Positions 42,087-50,644 of a DNA stretch of 64,000 bases are shown piece by piece. The notes under the pieces are model-generated. The model had not been told where the DNA came from. It searched no databases and saw only the letters and a list, made by a program, of their open reading frames with translations. Every line of letters starts with the position of its first letter. Positions within the stretch are counted from its first letter, which is position 1. The position numbers and the translations under genes were made by a program. Source of the stretch: an uncultured Bacilli bacterium (GTDB lineage Bacteria; Bacillota_I; Bacilli_A; RF39; UBA660); the NCBI GenBank assembly GCA_934086935.1, contig CAKOIQ010000006.1, forward strand, positions 1-64,000. The letters are read 5' to 3'.

Positions 42087-42978
42087 CTATTTAAAAAATA
42101 ATCTTAATCAAAAAAAGATTAATATCTATTTATTCATCTCTCTTATCCCTTTATTAATAACCGGTTTTTATAAAAATGGTATTAAATTATATATAAATGA
42201 TTTAGTAGGTATTCCTGGACTTTTAAAACCACTTATTTTAGATATCCTGGGTTTTACCATTGGTGTTTTGGTAAATATAATCTATGAAAAAATAATCAAA
42301 AAGAAGCCAGGTAAACTAAAACATATCATCTTTGATTCATATCATCCCTTATATGGCTTATTAATTGCTTCAGTTATAAGTATCAATACCAACATAATAT
42401 TATTTATATTAGTAACATTTATCATGCTATTATTAAGTAAATTTATTAAACAAGATAAAGTAAATATCGTCGCCTTAACGGCACTAATAATAATTTTTAT
42501 CATTAATATAACCGGAACATTTACATTTAATAATGCCTATGAAAAAGTAAATAACTTAAATCTAGATGCCTTAGATTATTTAATAGGTAGAGGTAGTGGA
42601 GGAGTAAATACTACCCATGTCATCTTACTAATAATAAGTTTAGTAATCTTATGTAATCAAAAATTCTATAAAAAAGAAATACCATTCTACTCAAGTATTT
42701 TCTTTTCCCTAGGAATCATTATTTACTCAGTCATAACCAATGATATTGGCAAGTCAATCGATCATATCTTCTCAAACGGAATCTTATTCGCTTATGTATT
42801 TATTGCAACAGATTCACTAACAACTCCACGAACATATAAAGGTAAAATAATTTATTCAATAATAATTGGATTAGTTACAGTTGGATTATACATAGTATAC
42901 CCACCACTATCAGCTCTAGGAGCAATAGTAATAGGAAGTATGTGTCATAATACCATAGATAAATTATGTCAAAAATAA
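42079..42978 (+). CDS. rnfD: RnfD/NqrB-family membrane subunit
   Basis: A 299-residue polytopic membrane protein with about eight to nine hydrophobic segments. RnfD-like features are SYHPLYGLLIASVI, the segment GRGSGGVNTTHV where the family's covalent flavin site (SGATxL type) would be, and FIATDSLTTPRTYKGKIIYS near the C-terminus. The flavin motif is altered, so covalent FMN binding is uncertain. ATG 42079 follows AGGTGA; the longer frame lies within rnfC. Confidence 0.8.
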   Translation: MNNYLKNNLNQKKINIYLFISLIPLLITGFYKNGIKLYINDLVGIPGLLKPLILDILGFTIGVLVNIIYEKIIKKKPGKLKHIIFDSYHPLYGLLIASVISINTNIILFILVTFIMLLLSKFIKQDKVNIVALTALIIIFIINITGTFTFNNAYEKVNNLNLDALDYLIGRGSGGVNTTHVILLIISLVILCNQKFYKKEIPFYSSIFFSLGIIIYSVITNDIGKSIDHIFSNGILFAYVFIATDSLTTPRTYKGKIIYSIIIGLVTVGLYIVYPPLSALGAIVIGSMCHNTIDKLCQK

Positions 42979-43247
42979 TAAAGCGTTAGATATAGAGATA
43001 ACTTCTTGTTAAAAATGTAAAAAATATTGTGTACTTTAGCTATGTTTTAAATTTAAAAATAATAAGTTTGATATTTTTCTAGAAGTTTATATGTTAAATT
43101 AATATGGTCATATTCAATATTTTTTATTGTTACCTTGGCGATATATAAGGCATTAAATAAATAAGCATGAGACCCCCCCACAATATTTCAGAATTAAGTT
43201 GCCACTCTAAGAAAAATGAAAAATTAACTGCAAAAATTTCGTACCGT
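42979..43247. other. Gap upstream of the third promoter module
   Basis: About 270 non-coding bases follow rnfD before the promoter module. They contain a run of seven C (43173-43179), the interrupted palindrome CCTT/AAGG around 43133-43150, and otherwise AT-rich sequence. No ORF with a ribosome binding site and no clear terminator for rnfD was found. Confidence 0.4.
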
Positions 43248-43308
43248 ACATAGAACAAAAAATTCAATTTGCTAACCTTGACCGGTGGGGGGTATTATAG
43301 TACAATAA
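43248..43308 (+). promoter_or_regulatory. Shared surface-gene promoter module, copy 3 (17-bp spacer)
   Basis: ACATAGAACAAAAAATTC is followed by AATTTGCTAACC, TTGACC (43278-43283), spacer GGTGGGGGGTATTATAG (17 bp) and TACAAT (43301-43306). It differs from copy 2 at the interruption of the G tract (T instead of A). The second TTTGTTAACC repeat before the ATG is absent here. Confidence 0.75.
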
Positions 43309-43333
43309 AATAGAAAGATAGTAGGGTGTCAAA

Positions 43334-45361
43334 ATGAATAAAAGACAAAAAATAGTATTACTAGTAATTGGATTATTTATAAGTTTGATTTTTGGAGGAC
43401 TATCATATGCATATTTTTCAAGTGTGAGTAATAATGAATCCTCATCAACAATTTATGCCAAAGGTGGTTCAATGACTGTAACTTATGATAATGGCTCTGG
43501 TAATATTACAATCCAAAATGTTTATCCAAGAGCCGATGCTTGGGTAACTAAAACATTTACAGTAACTGGAAATAATACCACCGATTTAAAGATGAATTAT
43601 TCAATAAGTCTAGTAGTAGATAATAATACCTTTGAAGATAGTTATTTAAGTTATACCTTAACGGGAACCAACACAAGTAATAATGGAAGTCTAATTCCGG
43701 CTATAACAACAAATCAAGAATTATTAAAAGAAACTGGAACTTATGAATTAGGAGTAGGAACATTTAATAAAGGAACTAAAGTTGTTCATACTTATAATCT
43801 AAAAATGTTTTTTCTAGATAATGGCAAAGAGCAAAATGTTTCCCAAGAAGCAAAATTTGCTGGACACTTAATCATGAATTCTGTTAATCCCGATGGTTCA
43901 ATAGTATATAATGGTTCCGGCAGAAACCTAACATTATCAGAAAATTCAAGTTTAGCAAGAGTCAATAAAAATTTTGTCGTAACTAACAGTGAAAATCAAG
44001 AACAAACATATATTGCTAAATTAATAATTGAAGAAAATACATACCCAACAGATGAATTAAAATATACCTTAACAGGAACAAATACTGGTAATAATGGAAC
44101 TATGATTTCTAATGCTAGTAATATACCTATTCAAAAAGGAACTAATCAAGAAATAACCTTAGGGACCGGAACTACTACAAATTCAAGTAGTACTCATAGT
44201 TATCAAATTACGGTAGCAAATTCATCAACATTAAGTTCAGTTAATAAAACTGAAACAAAAAACAACATTAAATTACTAATTGATGAACCAGCTAAAGAAA
44301 CAACTACAACTAAAAAATTTAAAGCCAGAATTGAAATAAAAAATATAAGTAATACTTTATCTAATAACATCTTAAAACAAGGTGTAAATGATAGTCCCAA
44401 AACATCAATAGGTACCACATCAACTATTGACGAAGGCTTAATAAAAAATACTGATGATTATGGTACAACATATTATTATCGTGGTGCCGTAGAAAACAAT
44501 TATGTAACCTTTGCTAATATGTGTTGGAGAATCGTCAGAATAACCGGTGATGGATCAATAAAACTAACTCTACAAAATAATGATAGTGCTAGTTGTGTTA
44601 ATCTAACAAACAACTCAGCAGCCTTAAAATTAAGTTCAGATACCAGTCCCAAAACTTATCAAAATGAACGGTTTACAGGTTATGCTTCATATCCGGCTAT
44701 GATGTATGGAAAGTCAAATAGCTCTTTAGGCGATATTGCTTACAACAATTCAACAAGATTATTATCTAGCACTAATGATCCAAGCTTTGTTGCCAGGCCA
44801 GAGCCAAGCCGAGCCCAATATAGTGAACTTTATAAAAATACTTACAAAAATACATACGTAACAACACTAGAAAAATGGTATTCAGAAAAATTAACTAAAT
44901 ATACAAGTAAACTAGCAGATGTAGTCTGGTGTAATGATAAAAATTATAATACAAGCAATTCAAAATTTGCTGCTTATGATAGATTAACTGCAAAAACACC
45001 AACATTTACATGTATAAATGATAACCTAGGTGGTAAATTATCAAAATATACTGTATCTGATACAAAAGTAGGTAATGCAGCATTTACATATCCAATTGGT
45101 TTACTAACTGCAGATGAGTTAATGTTTGCGGGTTTAAGTACTAGTACAGAAACAAATAATACAAATTATTTGTTAAATAATATTTCATCATTTGGCACAA
45201 TGACCCCATACAATTCCACTAGTTTATATATGATTTACTCTTCGTATGGGTTAACTGATAATAATACAGCTACTTACCTTAGACCAACAATTGCCTTAAA
45301 ATCAGATGTAACAATAAATAGTGGTGATGGAACCGCATCTAATCCTTTTGTTGTAGAATAA
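43334..45361 (+). CDS. Modular surface protein: TasA-like domain, second beta domain, Cys-Trp domain
   Basis: A 675-residue exported protein, the closest architecture to 22197. A hydrophobic segment (6-24) ends in LSYAYFSSVSNNES. The TasA-like domain spans about 30-190, a second beta-sandwich about 195-340, and the C-terminal domain (about 370-675) carries ANMCWRIVRITGDGSIKL, DVVWCNDKNYN, GLLTADELMFAG and LRPTIALK. RBS AGGGTG lies 6 nt from ATG; this Met defines the start of its relatives. It is placed between rnfD and dnaG. Function unknown. Confidence 0.75.
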   Translation: MNKRQKIVLLVIGLFISLIFGGLSYAYFSSVSNNESSSTIYAKGGSMTVTYDNGSGNITIQNVYPRADAWVTKTFTVTGNNTTDLKMNYSISLVVDNNTFEDSYLSYTLTGTNTSNNGSLIPAITTNQELLKETGTYELGVGTFNKGTKVVHTYNLKMFFLDNGKEQNVSQEAKFAGHLIMNSVNPDGSIVYNGSGRNLTLSENSSLARVNKNFVVTNSENQEQTYIAKLIIEENTYPTDELKYTLTGTNTGNNGTMISNASNIPIQKGTNQEITLGTGTTTNSSSTHSYQITVANSSTLSSVNKTETKNNIKLLIDEPAKETTTTKKFKARIEIKNISNTLSNNILKQGVNDSPKTSIGTTSTIDEGLIKNTDDYGTTYYYRGAVENNYVTFANMCWRIVRITGDGSIKLTLQNNDSASCVNLTNNSAALKLSSDTSPKTYQNERFTGYASYPAMMYGKSNSSLGDIAYNNSTRLLSSTNDPSFVARPEPSRAQYSELYKNTYKNTYVTTLEKWYSEKLTKYTSKLADVVWCNDKNYNTSNSKFAAYDRLTAKTPTFTCINDNLGGKLSKYTVSDTKVGNAAFTYPIGLLTADELMFAGLSTSTETNNTNYLLNNISSFGTMTPYNSTSLYMIYSSYGLTDNNTATYLRPTIALKSDVTINSGDGTASNPFVVE

Positions 45362-45388
45362 AGAAATCATTTTGGTTTCTTTTTTTGT
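45360..45388 (+). terminator. Terminator after the surface gene
   Basis: Stem AAGAAATCA / TGGTTTCTT (one G-T pair), short loop, T run. Confidence 0.75.
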
Positions 45389-45527
45389 TTTAAATTAATA
45401 TTTTATGTAAAAAAGTATTAAAATATGCTAAAATATAACAAAATTTTCTGAAATTTAACTTTTTTGTTAAAAATTTAAAGGAAATCAAGTACTTAAGGGT
45501 AATAAATAAATATTAGAGGGTGTTTTT

Positions 45528-47258
45528 ATGGCTGTAATACCAAATGAAGATATTAATAACATACGTAATCATGCTAATATTGTTGATATTATATCATCAT
45601 ATATTAATCTTGAACCTAAAGGTAAGAACTTCTTTGGTTTATGTCCATTTCATGATGATCACTCACCAAGTTTAAGTGTATCTCCTGATAAACAAATATA
45701 TACATGTTTCGTTTGTGGTAATTCTGGTAATGTATTTACCTTTATTGAAAATTATGAAAATGTAGATTTTGTAACCGCAGTTAAAATTGTTGCAGATAAA
45801 ATAGGTTATAACTTAAATGTCGATGTTAAGAAAAATACTCCTAATAAAAGATACTATGATTTAGTTGAACTTGCTAATAAATTGTTTATTAATAATTTAA
45901 ATAGTTCTTTAGGTAATAAAGCTAAAGAATATCTTATTAATAATCGTAAACTAGATGAAAAGATTATTGAAGAATTTGGTATTGGTTTAGCTTTAAATGA
46001 TAATAATTTAAATAAAATATTATTATCTAAAGGTTATACTGAAAAAGAAATAGTTGATTTAAGTTTAGCTAATCATGGTGAAAATGGTCTTCTAGATCTA
46101 TTTAGAAATAGAATAACTTTTCCAATTAGAAATGATAAAGGAGATGTTATTGCTTATTCAGCACGTATCTACAATAATGAAGATACTAGTAAATACATTA
46201 ATTCTAGAGAAAATATTATCTTTAAAAAAGGGAATACTTTATATAACTATGATAAATGTAAACAAGAAAGTATGAAGACCAAAACAGTCATCTTAGTAGA
46301 GGGACAGATTGATGCCATTAGAATCTATTCTAGTGGTGTTAAAAATGTTTGTGCTACAATGGGTACTGCCTTAACAAAAGATCATATTAACTTACTTAAA
46401 AGATTAAATAGTAAAGTTATTTTGATGATGGATAATGATGCTGCGGGTGAAAAGAGTACTATAGCTAATGGTGAAGCTTTAATTCAAGCTGGACTTGAAG
46501 TAAGCGTTGTTAGATTATCTGGTGAAAAAGATCCTGATTCATACATCTTAAAGTATGGAATCGATGCTTTTAAAGATAATATTAAGAATGCTCTTACTTA
46601 CTTTGATTTCAAGTTAAATTACTACAAAAATAAACGTAATTTAAATAAAGCAGATGAATTAGCAGAGTATATTAATGAAGTAATTGATGAACTTAATAAA
46701 AGTGATGATGATATTTTAAAAACAATTACTATTAATAAATTAAGTGAAGATTATCAAATTGATAAAGATTTACTTAATGCTAAATTAATCAAAAAAGAAA
46801 AGATTAAACCTCAAGTTATTGAAAAACCTAAACCTAAAATTAAATTAAATAAATATAGTAAAGCTGCTGAATCAATTCTTTATATAATGATGAATAATGA
46901 ACCATATATTAAGAAATATCAGCGAGATTTAAATTATTTTCCAGAAAAGGTTTACAAATTAATCGCTAATGATATAATAGCTTTCAAAACCATTAATGGT
47001 GAATTTAATTTAGCAGATTTTATTACTTATATTAGTGATCTTCCCTATAAAGATACTATTTTTAGAATAATTAATGAATATGAAGGAATTACTAATATAG
47101 AAACTGATTTTGATAATTATATTAAGATGATTAAAGAATGGATTACCGAAAATCAAATTAATAAATTAAAAAATGAATTAAAAAATGAGACAGACATTAA
47201 AAGACAAGAAGAACTAAATGATCTAATCATTAAGTTAAAACGAGGGAGTGAAGAATAA
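45528..47258 (+). CDS. dnaG: DNA primase
   Basis: A 576-residue replication primase. The N-terminal zinc finger has Cys39, His42, Cys60 and Cys63 (LCPFHDDHSPS, CFVCGNSG). The Toprim core has VILVEGQIDAIRIY and ILMMDNDAAGEKST. The C-terminal helicase-interaction region is shorter than in E. coli. It overlaps rpoD by one base in the classic dnaG-rpoD order. RBS AGAGGGTG. Confidence 0.97.
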   Translation: MAVIPNEDINNIRNHANIVDIISSYINLEPKGKNFFGLCPFHDDHSPSLSVSPDKQIYTCFVCGNSGNVFTFIENYENVDFVTAVKIVADKIGYNLNVDVKKNTPNKRYYDLVELANKLFINNLNSSLGNKAKEYLINNRKLDEKIIEEFGIGLALNDNNLNKILLSKGYTEKEIVDLSLANHGENGLLDLFRNRITFPIRNDKGDVIAYSARIYNNEDTSKYINSRENIIFKKGNTLYNYDKCKQESMKTKTVILVEGQIDAIRIYSSGVKNVCATMGTALTKDHINLLKRLNSKVILMMDNDAAGEKSTIANGEALIQAGLEVSVVRLSGEKDPDSYILKYGIDAFKDNIKNALTYFDFKLNYYKNKRNLNKADELAEYINEVIDELNKSDDDILKTITINKLSEDYQIDKDLLNAKLIKKEKIKPQVIEKPKPKIKLNKYSKAAESILYIMMNNEPYIKKYQRDLNYFPEKVYKLIANDIIAFKTINGEFNLADFITYISDLPYKDTIFRIINEYEGITNIETDFDNYIKMIKEWITENQINKLKNELKNETDIKRQEELNDLIIKLKRGSEE

Positions 47259-48364
47259 TGGCAAAAGTAGTTAAAGAAATTAAAACTTTTGAAGAAAGAA
47301 AACAAGAATTAATCGAATTAGGAAAGAAAAATGGTCATATTACCTTTGAACAATTAGCTGAAGCACTAAAAGGTTTAGAAATTGATAGTGATGCTTTAGA
47401 TGAACTTTATAATGACTTAATTAAAAATGGTATTGCCGTAGTAACATCAGAAGCTGAAAACAATGCTGGTGATAATAAAATTGAGGAAGAAGAAGTTGTT
47501 GTTCTAAATGATGAAGATTTAACTAAAGATATTAATATCAATGACCCTGTACGTATGTATTTAAAAGAAATTGGTCGTATTAGCTTATTATCTCCAGAAG
47601 AAGAAATGAAATTATCATTAAAAGTAGCTGCTGGTGATGAAGAAGCTAAAAATATTTTAGCCGAATCTAACTTACGTTTAGTTGTATCTATTGCTAAAAG
47701 ATATGTAGGTCGTGGTTTATTATTCTTAGATTTAATTCAAGAAGGTAACATTGGTTTAATGAAAGCCGTTGAAAAATTTGACTGTGATAAAGGATATAAA
47801 TTCTCTACCTATGCAACTTGGTGGATTAGGCAAGCCATTACTAGAGCATTAGCCGATCAAGCAAGAACTATCAGAGTTCCAGTTCATATGGTAGAAACAA
47901 TTAATAAAATGGCTCGTATTCAAAGACAATTAACTTTAGAATTAAATCGTGAACCAAGCGAAGAAGAAATTGCTAAGAAAATGGGTATTTCTGTTGATAA
48001 AGTAAGAGAAGTAATTAAGATTAGTCAAGATCCTGTATCTTTAGAAACTCCTATTGGTGAAGAAGAAGATTCATTATTAAGAGACTTTGTTCCAGATGAA
48101 AGATCAATGAGACCAGAAGATTATGCAACAAATGAAATCTTAAAAGAAGAAATTAAAGCAGTTTTATCAACTTTACAACCTCGTGAACAACAAGTTTTAG
48201 AGTTACGTTTTGGTTTAATTGATGGAACAAGCTATACTTTAGAAGAAGTTGGTAAAAGATTTAATGTAACTAGAGAAAGAATTAGACAAATTGAAGCTAA
48301 AGCTTTAAGAAAATTAAGACATCCATCACGTGCTAAAAAATTAAAAGACTTCATGGTGGAATAA
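47258..48364 (+). CDS. rpoD: Primary sigma factor RpoD (SigA)
   Basis: A 368-residue housekeeping sigma factor. Region 1.1-like sequence lies N-terminal. Region 1.2 has DPVRMYLKEIGRISLLSPEE, region 2 has NLRLVVSIAKRYVGRGL, LDLIQEGNIGLMKAVEKFD and FSTYATWWIRQAITRALA, and region 4 has LEEVGKRFNVTRERIRQIEA. It reads the TTGACA/TATAAT promoters seen throughout this window. It overlaps dnaG and trmK by one base each. Confidence 0.98.
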   Translation: MAKVVKEIKTFEERKQELIELGKKNGHITFEQLAEALKGLEIDSDALDELYNDLIKNGIAVVTSEAENNAGDNKIEEEEVVVLNDEDLTKDININDPVRMYLKEIGRISLLSPEEEMKLSLKVAAGDEEAKNILAESNLRLVVSIAKRYVGRGLLFLDLIQEGNIGLMKAVEKFDCDKGYKFSTYATWWIRQAITRALADQARTIRVPVHMVETINKMARIQRQLTLELNREPSEEEIAKKMGISVDKVREVIKISQDPVSLETPIGEEEDSLLRDFVPDERSMRPEDYATNEILKEEIKAVLSTLQPREQQVLELRFGLIDGTSYTLEEVGKRFNVTRERIRQIEAKALRKLRHPSRAKKLKDFMVE

Positions 48365-49011
48365 TGAAAATATCTAATCGTTTAAAATCAATTGCTGGCT
48401 TAGTAACTGAAAAAGATATTATTGCTGATATTGGCTGTGATCATGCTTATTTAGATATTTATCTAGTTAAAAATAAAATAATTCCTAAAGCTTATGTTAG
48501 TGATGTTAATTTAAATGCTTTAAATAATGGAATTAAAAACATTAAAAAAAACCATTTAGAGCACGAAATAGAGGCTAAACTATGTGATGGTATCAAAGGT
48601 ATACCTGAAGATGTAAATACGCTTATAATTAGTGGAATGGGTTCCAATACAATTATTAAGATCTTAAGTAATCCTAAATTAAAACAAATAGATAAAATGA
48701 TAATTCAATCAAATAATGATTATTACATTTTAAGAAAGTTTATTACTTCTAAAGGATATTTTATATCTCATGAATCAGCAGTTTATGATAATGGAAACTA
48801 TTATATAAACATCGTATTCTTAAAAGGACATAAAAAATATAATTTTAAAGAATTAACTTATGGACCAATCTTAATGTATTCAAATAAAAACTATTTCGAA
48901 CATTTATATAATAAACAAAAACAAATATTAGAAAATATTCCTAAATATAAAATTTATACAAGATTTCAAATGAAAAGAAAAACTCTATATTTAAAAAAAT
49001 TATCTAAATAA
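48364..49011 (+). CDS. trmK: tRNA (adenine-N1)-methyltransferase TrmK
   Basis: A 215-residue SAM methyltransferase making m1A22 in tRNA. Motifs are IIADIGCDHAYLDIYLVK (SAM loop), AYVSDVNLNAL and LIISGMGSNTIIKIL. Its position directly after rpoD (ATAATG overlap) is the conserved order in Bacilli. Confidence 0.93.
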   Translation: MKISNRLKSIAGLVTEKDIIADIGCDHAYLDIYLVKNKIIPKAYVSDVNLNALNNGIKNIKKNHLEHEIEAKLCDGIKGIPEDVNTLIISGMGSNTIIKILSNPKLKQIDKMIIQSNNDYYILRKFITSKGYFISHESAVYDNGNYYINIVFLKGHKKYNFKELTYGPILMYSNKNYFEHLYNKQKQILENIPKYKIYTRFQMKRKTLYLKKLSK

Positions 49012-49037
49012 AGATTGATAAACTCAATCTTTTTTTA
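49010..49037 (+). terminator. Terminator after trmK
   Basis: Stem AAAGATTGA / TCAATCTTT, loop TAAAC, T run. Confidence 0.88.
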
Positions 49038-49061
49038 TATACTTTAATTGTGAGGATTGAG

Positions 49062-50411
49062 ATGGATAAGAAGAGGTTTTTAGGAATTGTAATTATCTTA
49101 TTAAGTGTTGTTTTAATAGCTATTTCTGGATACAAAATATATGATACATTTAACACCATAAATATTGATAAGATCATATTAGAAAGTTTTGATTCAGAAC
49201 AAAATAAGGCTAAAATCAAAATAACTATAAAAGAAAAAAATAAAGTATTTACTTGTTATGCTCAAGGAGAAAAAGAAAAGTATAGTACTTCTAGTATTAA
49301 TGATGAATGCATTTTAAATATAAATCCTAATGATAAATATAAAATATATATTGAACAAAATGGTAATAAAACTGAAGAATACAATTTAACGGATTATATA
49401 ACAAATATTATGTCATTTATTTTCAAAGATAATATTATTTATTTAATTAAAGATGAAACTTATAATTTAGAATATAAAGATATTACTTTTATTAAAGAAG
49501 ATTATGATTTTAAGATAAAAGATCCATCTATTGCTAAATATGAAAATAATACTATAATTGCTTTAAAAGAAGGTAAAACTTATTTATATTCAGATAAAAT
49601 AAATGAAAAAATTGATATAGTTGTTACTAATTTATTAACTAAACCATATGCTACAAAAGAAAGAAAAAAATTATTAACATGTCATGCTTATACTGAAGAA
49701 GAAGCCAATACTTTAGATTCAATTTTAGAATATAAAATAAATAAAGTGGGCTATCAAACCAGAGCTGGAGCAGTAGCAGCAGCTAGATTCTTAACTTTAG
49801 AATTTGCTTATCGTGTCCCATATTTTTATGAAAATGGAAGAGTTCCAATTTCAGATACTGATAAAAGTAATATTAATACTCACGAAGTTGACGGAGAAGG
49901 AAGATATTATAAAAAAGGGTTATATTTATCTGATTCAAAAAAGGCCCAAATAATAAAATCATATAAAGGTCCAGCAATCTGGGGATGCAATCTCATGAAT
50001 CTAGAAAAAAAGCCTGAATGGGGATATTATAGTGGTCAATTAAGACCTAATGGATTAGATTGCTCAGGTTTCATTACATGGACTCTAAAACAAGCCGGAT
50101 TTGAACCATATGATGTTGGTGCCGGAGAAGATCCAGGACGAGACGGTCAATGTACCGATTTAGGCAAATTTACATTATTAGCAAATAACATTAACAATAT
50201 CAAAGCTGGTGACTTATTAAATTGGTGGGGACATATAGCTATGCTTATTGGTATTGATAATAATACATATTATGTTGCTGAAAGTTTATCATATATAGGT
50301 GGTGTAAGAGCCATGATATATACAAAACAAGAATTATTAAATACCTTTAAATATGCCGTATTAATGGATGAATACTATCAAAAAGAAGGATTATACACTA
50401 AAATGTGGTAA
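49062..50411 (+). CDS. Membrane-anchored NlpC/P60-like cysteine peptidase
   Basis: A 449-residue protein. A transmembrane anchor (about 6-24) and a beta-rich extracellular region (25-200) lead to a C-terminal NlpC/P60/CHAP-like domain. The catalytic Cys is in NGLDCSGFITWTLKQAGF, the His in WWGHIAMLIGID, and the third residue region is YYVAESLSYIGG. Such enzymes usually cut cell-wall peptides. ATG 49062 is preferred, with TGAGGA 5 nt upstream; the GTG at 49050 overlaps that RBS. It stands as its own unit after trmK. Confidence 0.82.
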   Translation: MDKKRFLGIVIILLSVVLIAISGYKIYDTFNTINIDKIILESFDSEQNKAKIKITIKEKNKVFTCYAQGEKEKYSTSSINDECILNINPNDKYKIYIEQNGNKTEEYNLTDYITNIMSFIFKDNIIYLIKDETYNLEYKDITFIKEDYDFKIKDPSIAKYENNTIIALKEGKTYLYSDKINEKIDIVVTNLLTKPYATKERKKLLTCHAYTEEEANTLDSILEYKINKVGYQTRAGAVAAARFLTLEFAYRVPYFYENGRVPISDTDKSNINTHEVDGEGRYYKKGLYLSDSKKAQIIKSYKGPAIWGCNLMNLEKKPEWGYYSGQLRPNGLDCSGFITWTLKQAGFEPYDVGAGEDPGRDGQCTDLGKFTLLANNINNIKAGDLLNWWGHIAMLIGIDNNTYYVAESLSYIGGVRAMIYTKQELLNTFKYAVLMDEYYQKEGLYTKMW

Positions 50412-50422
50412 TCCTTCTTTTA
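50381..50422 (+). terminator. Terminator at the end of the NlpC/P60-like gene
   Basis: Stem AAGAAGGATTA / TAATCCTTCTT surrounds the last codons and stop, followed by T. Confidence 0.8.
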
Positions 50423-50428
50423 TGCAAT

Positions 50429-50450
50429 AAAAAAAGAGGTAAACCTCTAC
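50429..50450 (-). terminator. Terminator of the small minus-strand membrane peptide
   Basis: On the minus strand AGAGGT / ACCTCT with a 2-nt loop is followed by seven T. Confidence 0.7.
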
Positions 50451-50455
50451 ATAGC

Positions 50456-50563
50456 TAAAATATAATATACTAAAGAACCAACAAAACTAAATACCATTGC
50501 AATTAATAAAATCCAAACAATAATTTTACTTCCAGTACTTTTTTTCTTTTGTTTATAAGCCAC
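50456..50563 (-). CDS. Small single-pass membrane protein (35 residues, DUF4044-like)
   Basis: GTG start 6 nt after the ribosome site GAGAGGTGA (plus-strand 50571-50580). It reads MAYKQKKKSTGSKIIVWILL, then IAMVFSFVGSLVYYI. A basic N-terminal tail is followed by one transmembrane helix, as in DUF4044-type small proteins of Bacilli. It has its own hairpin terminator and lies opposite the direction of both neighbours. The family call is tentative; that a small membrane peptide is made is well supported by the RBS and terminator. Confidence 0.6.
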
Positions 50564-50644
50564 TTTAAATCACCTCTCACAATACAATTATAACTAATTT
50601 GTCATAAAAATAAAAGACTATAATATGATTAAATAGGTGAGATA

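Noticed and set aside
43090..43160. A fourth, degenerate copy of the promoter module (CAATATTTTTTATTGTTACC then TTGGCG)
   Set aside because: The match is short, there is no G tract and no TACAAT at the right spacing, and it could be chance in AT-rich DNA.
42979..43247. Riboswitch or structured RNA upstream of the third surface gene
   Set aside because: No recognisable conserved core and no terminator-antiterminator pair; the promoter lies downstream of this region.
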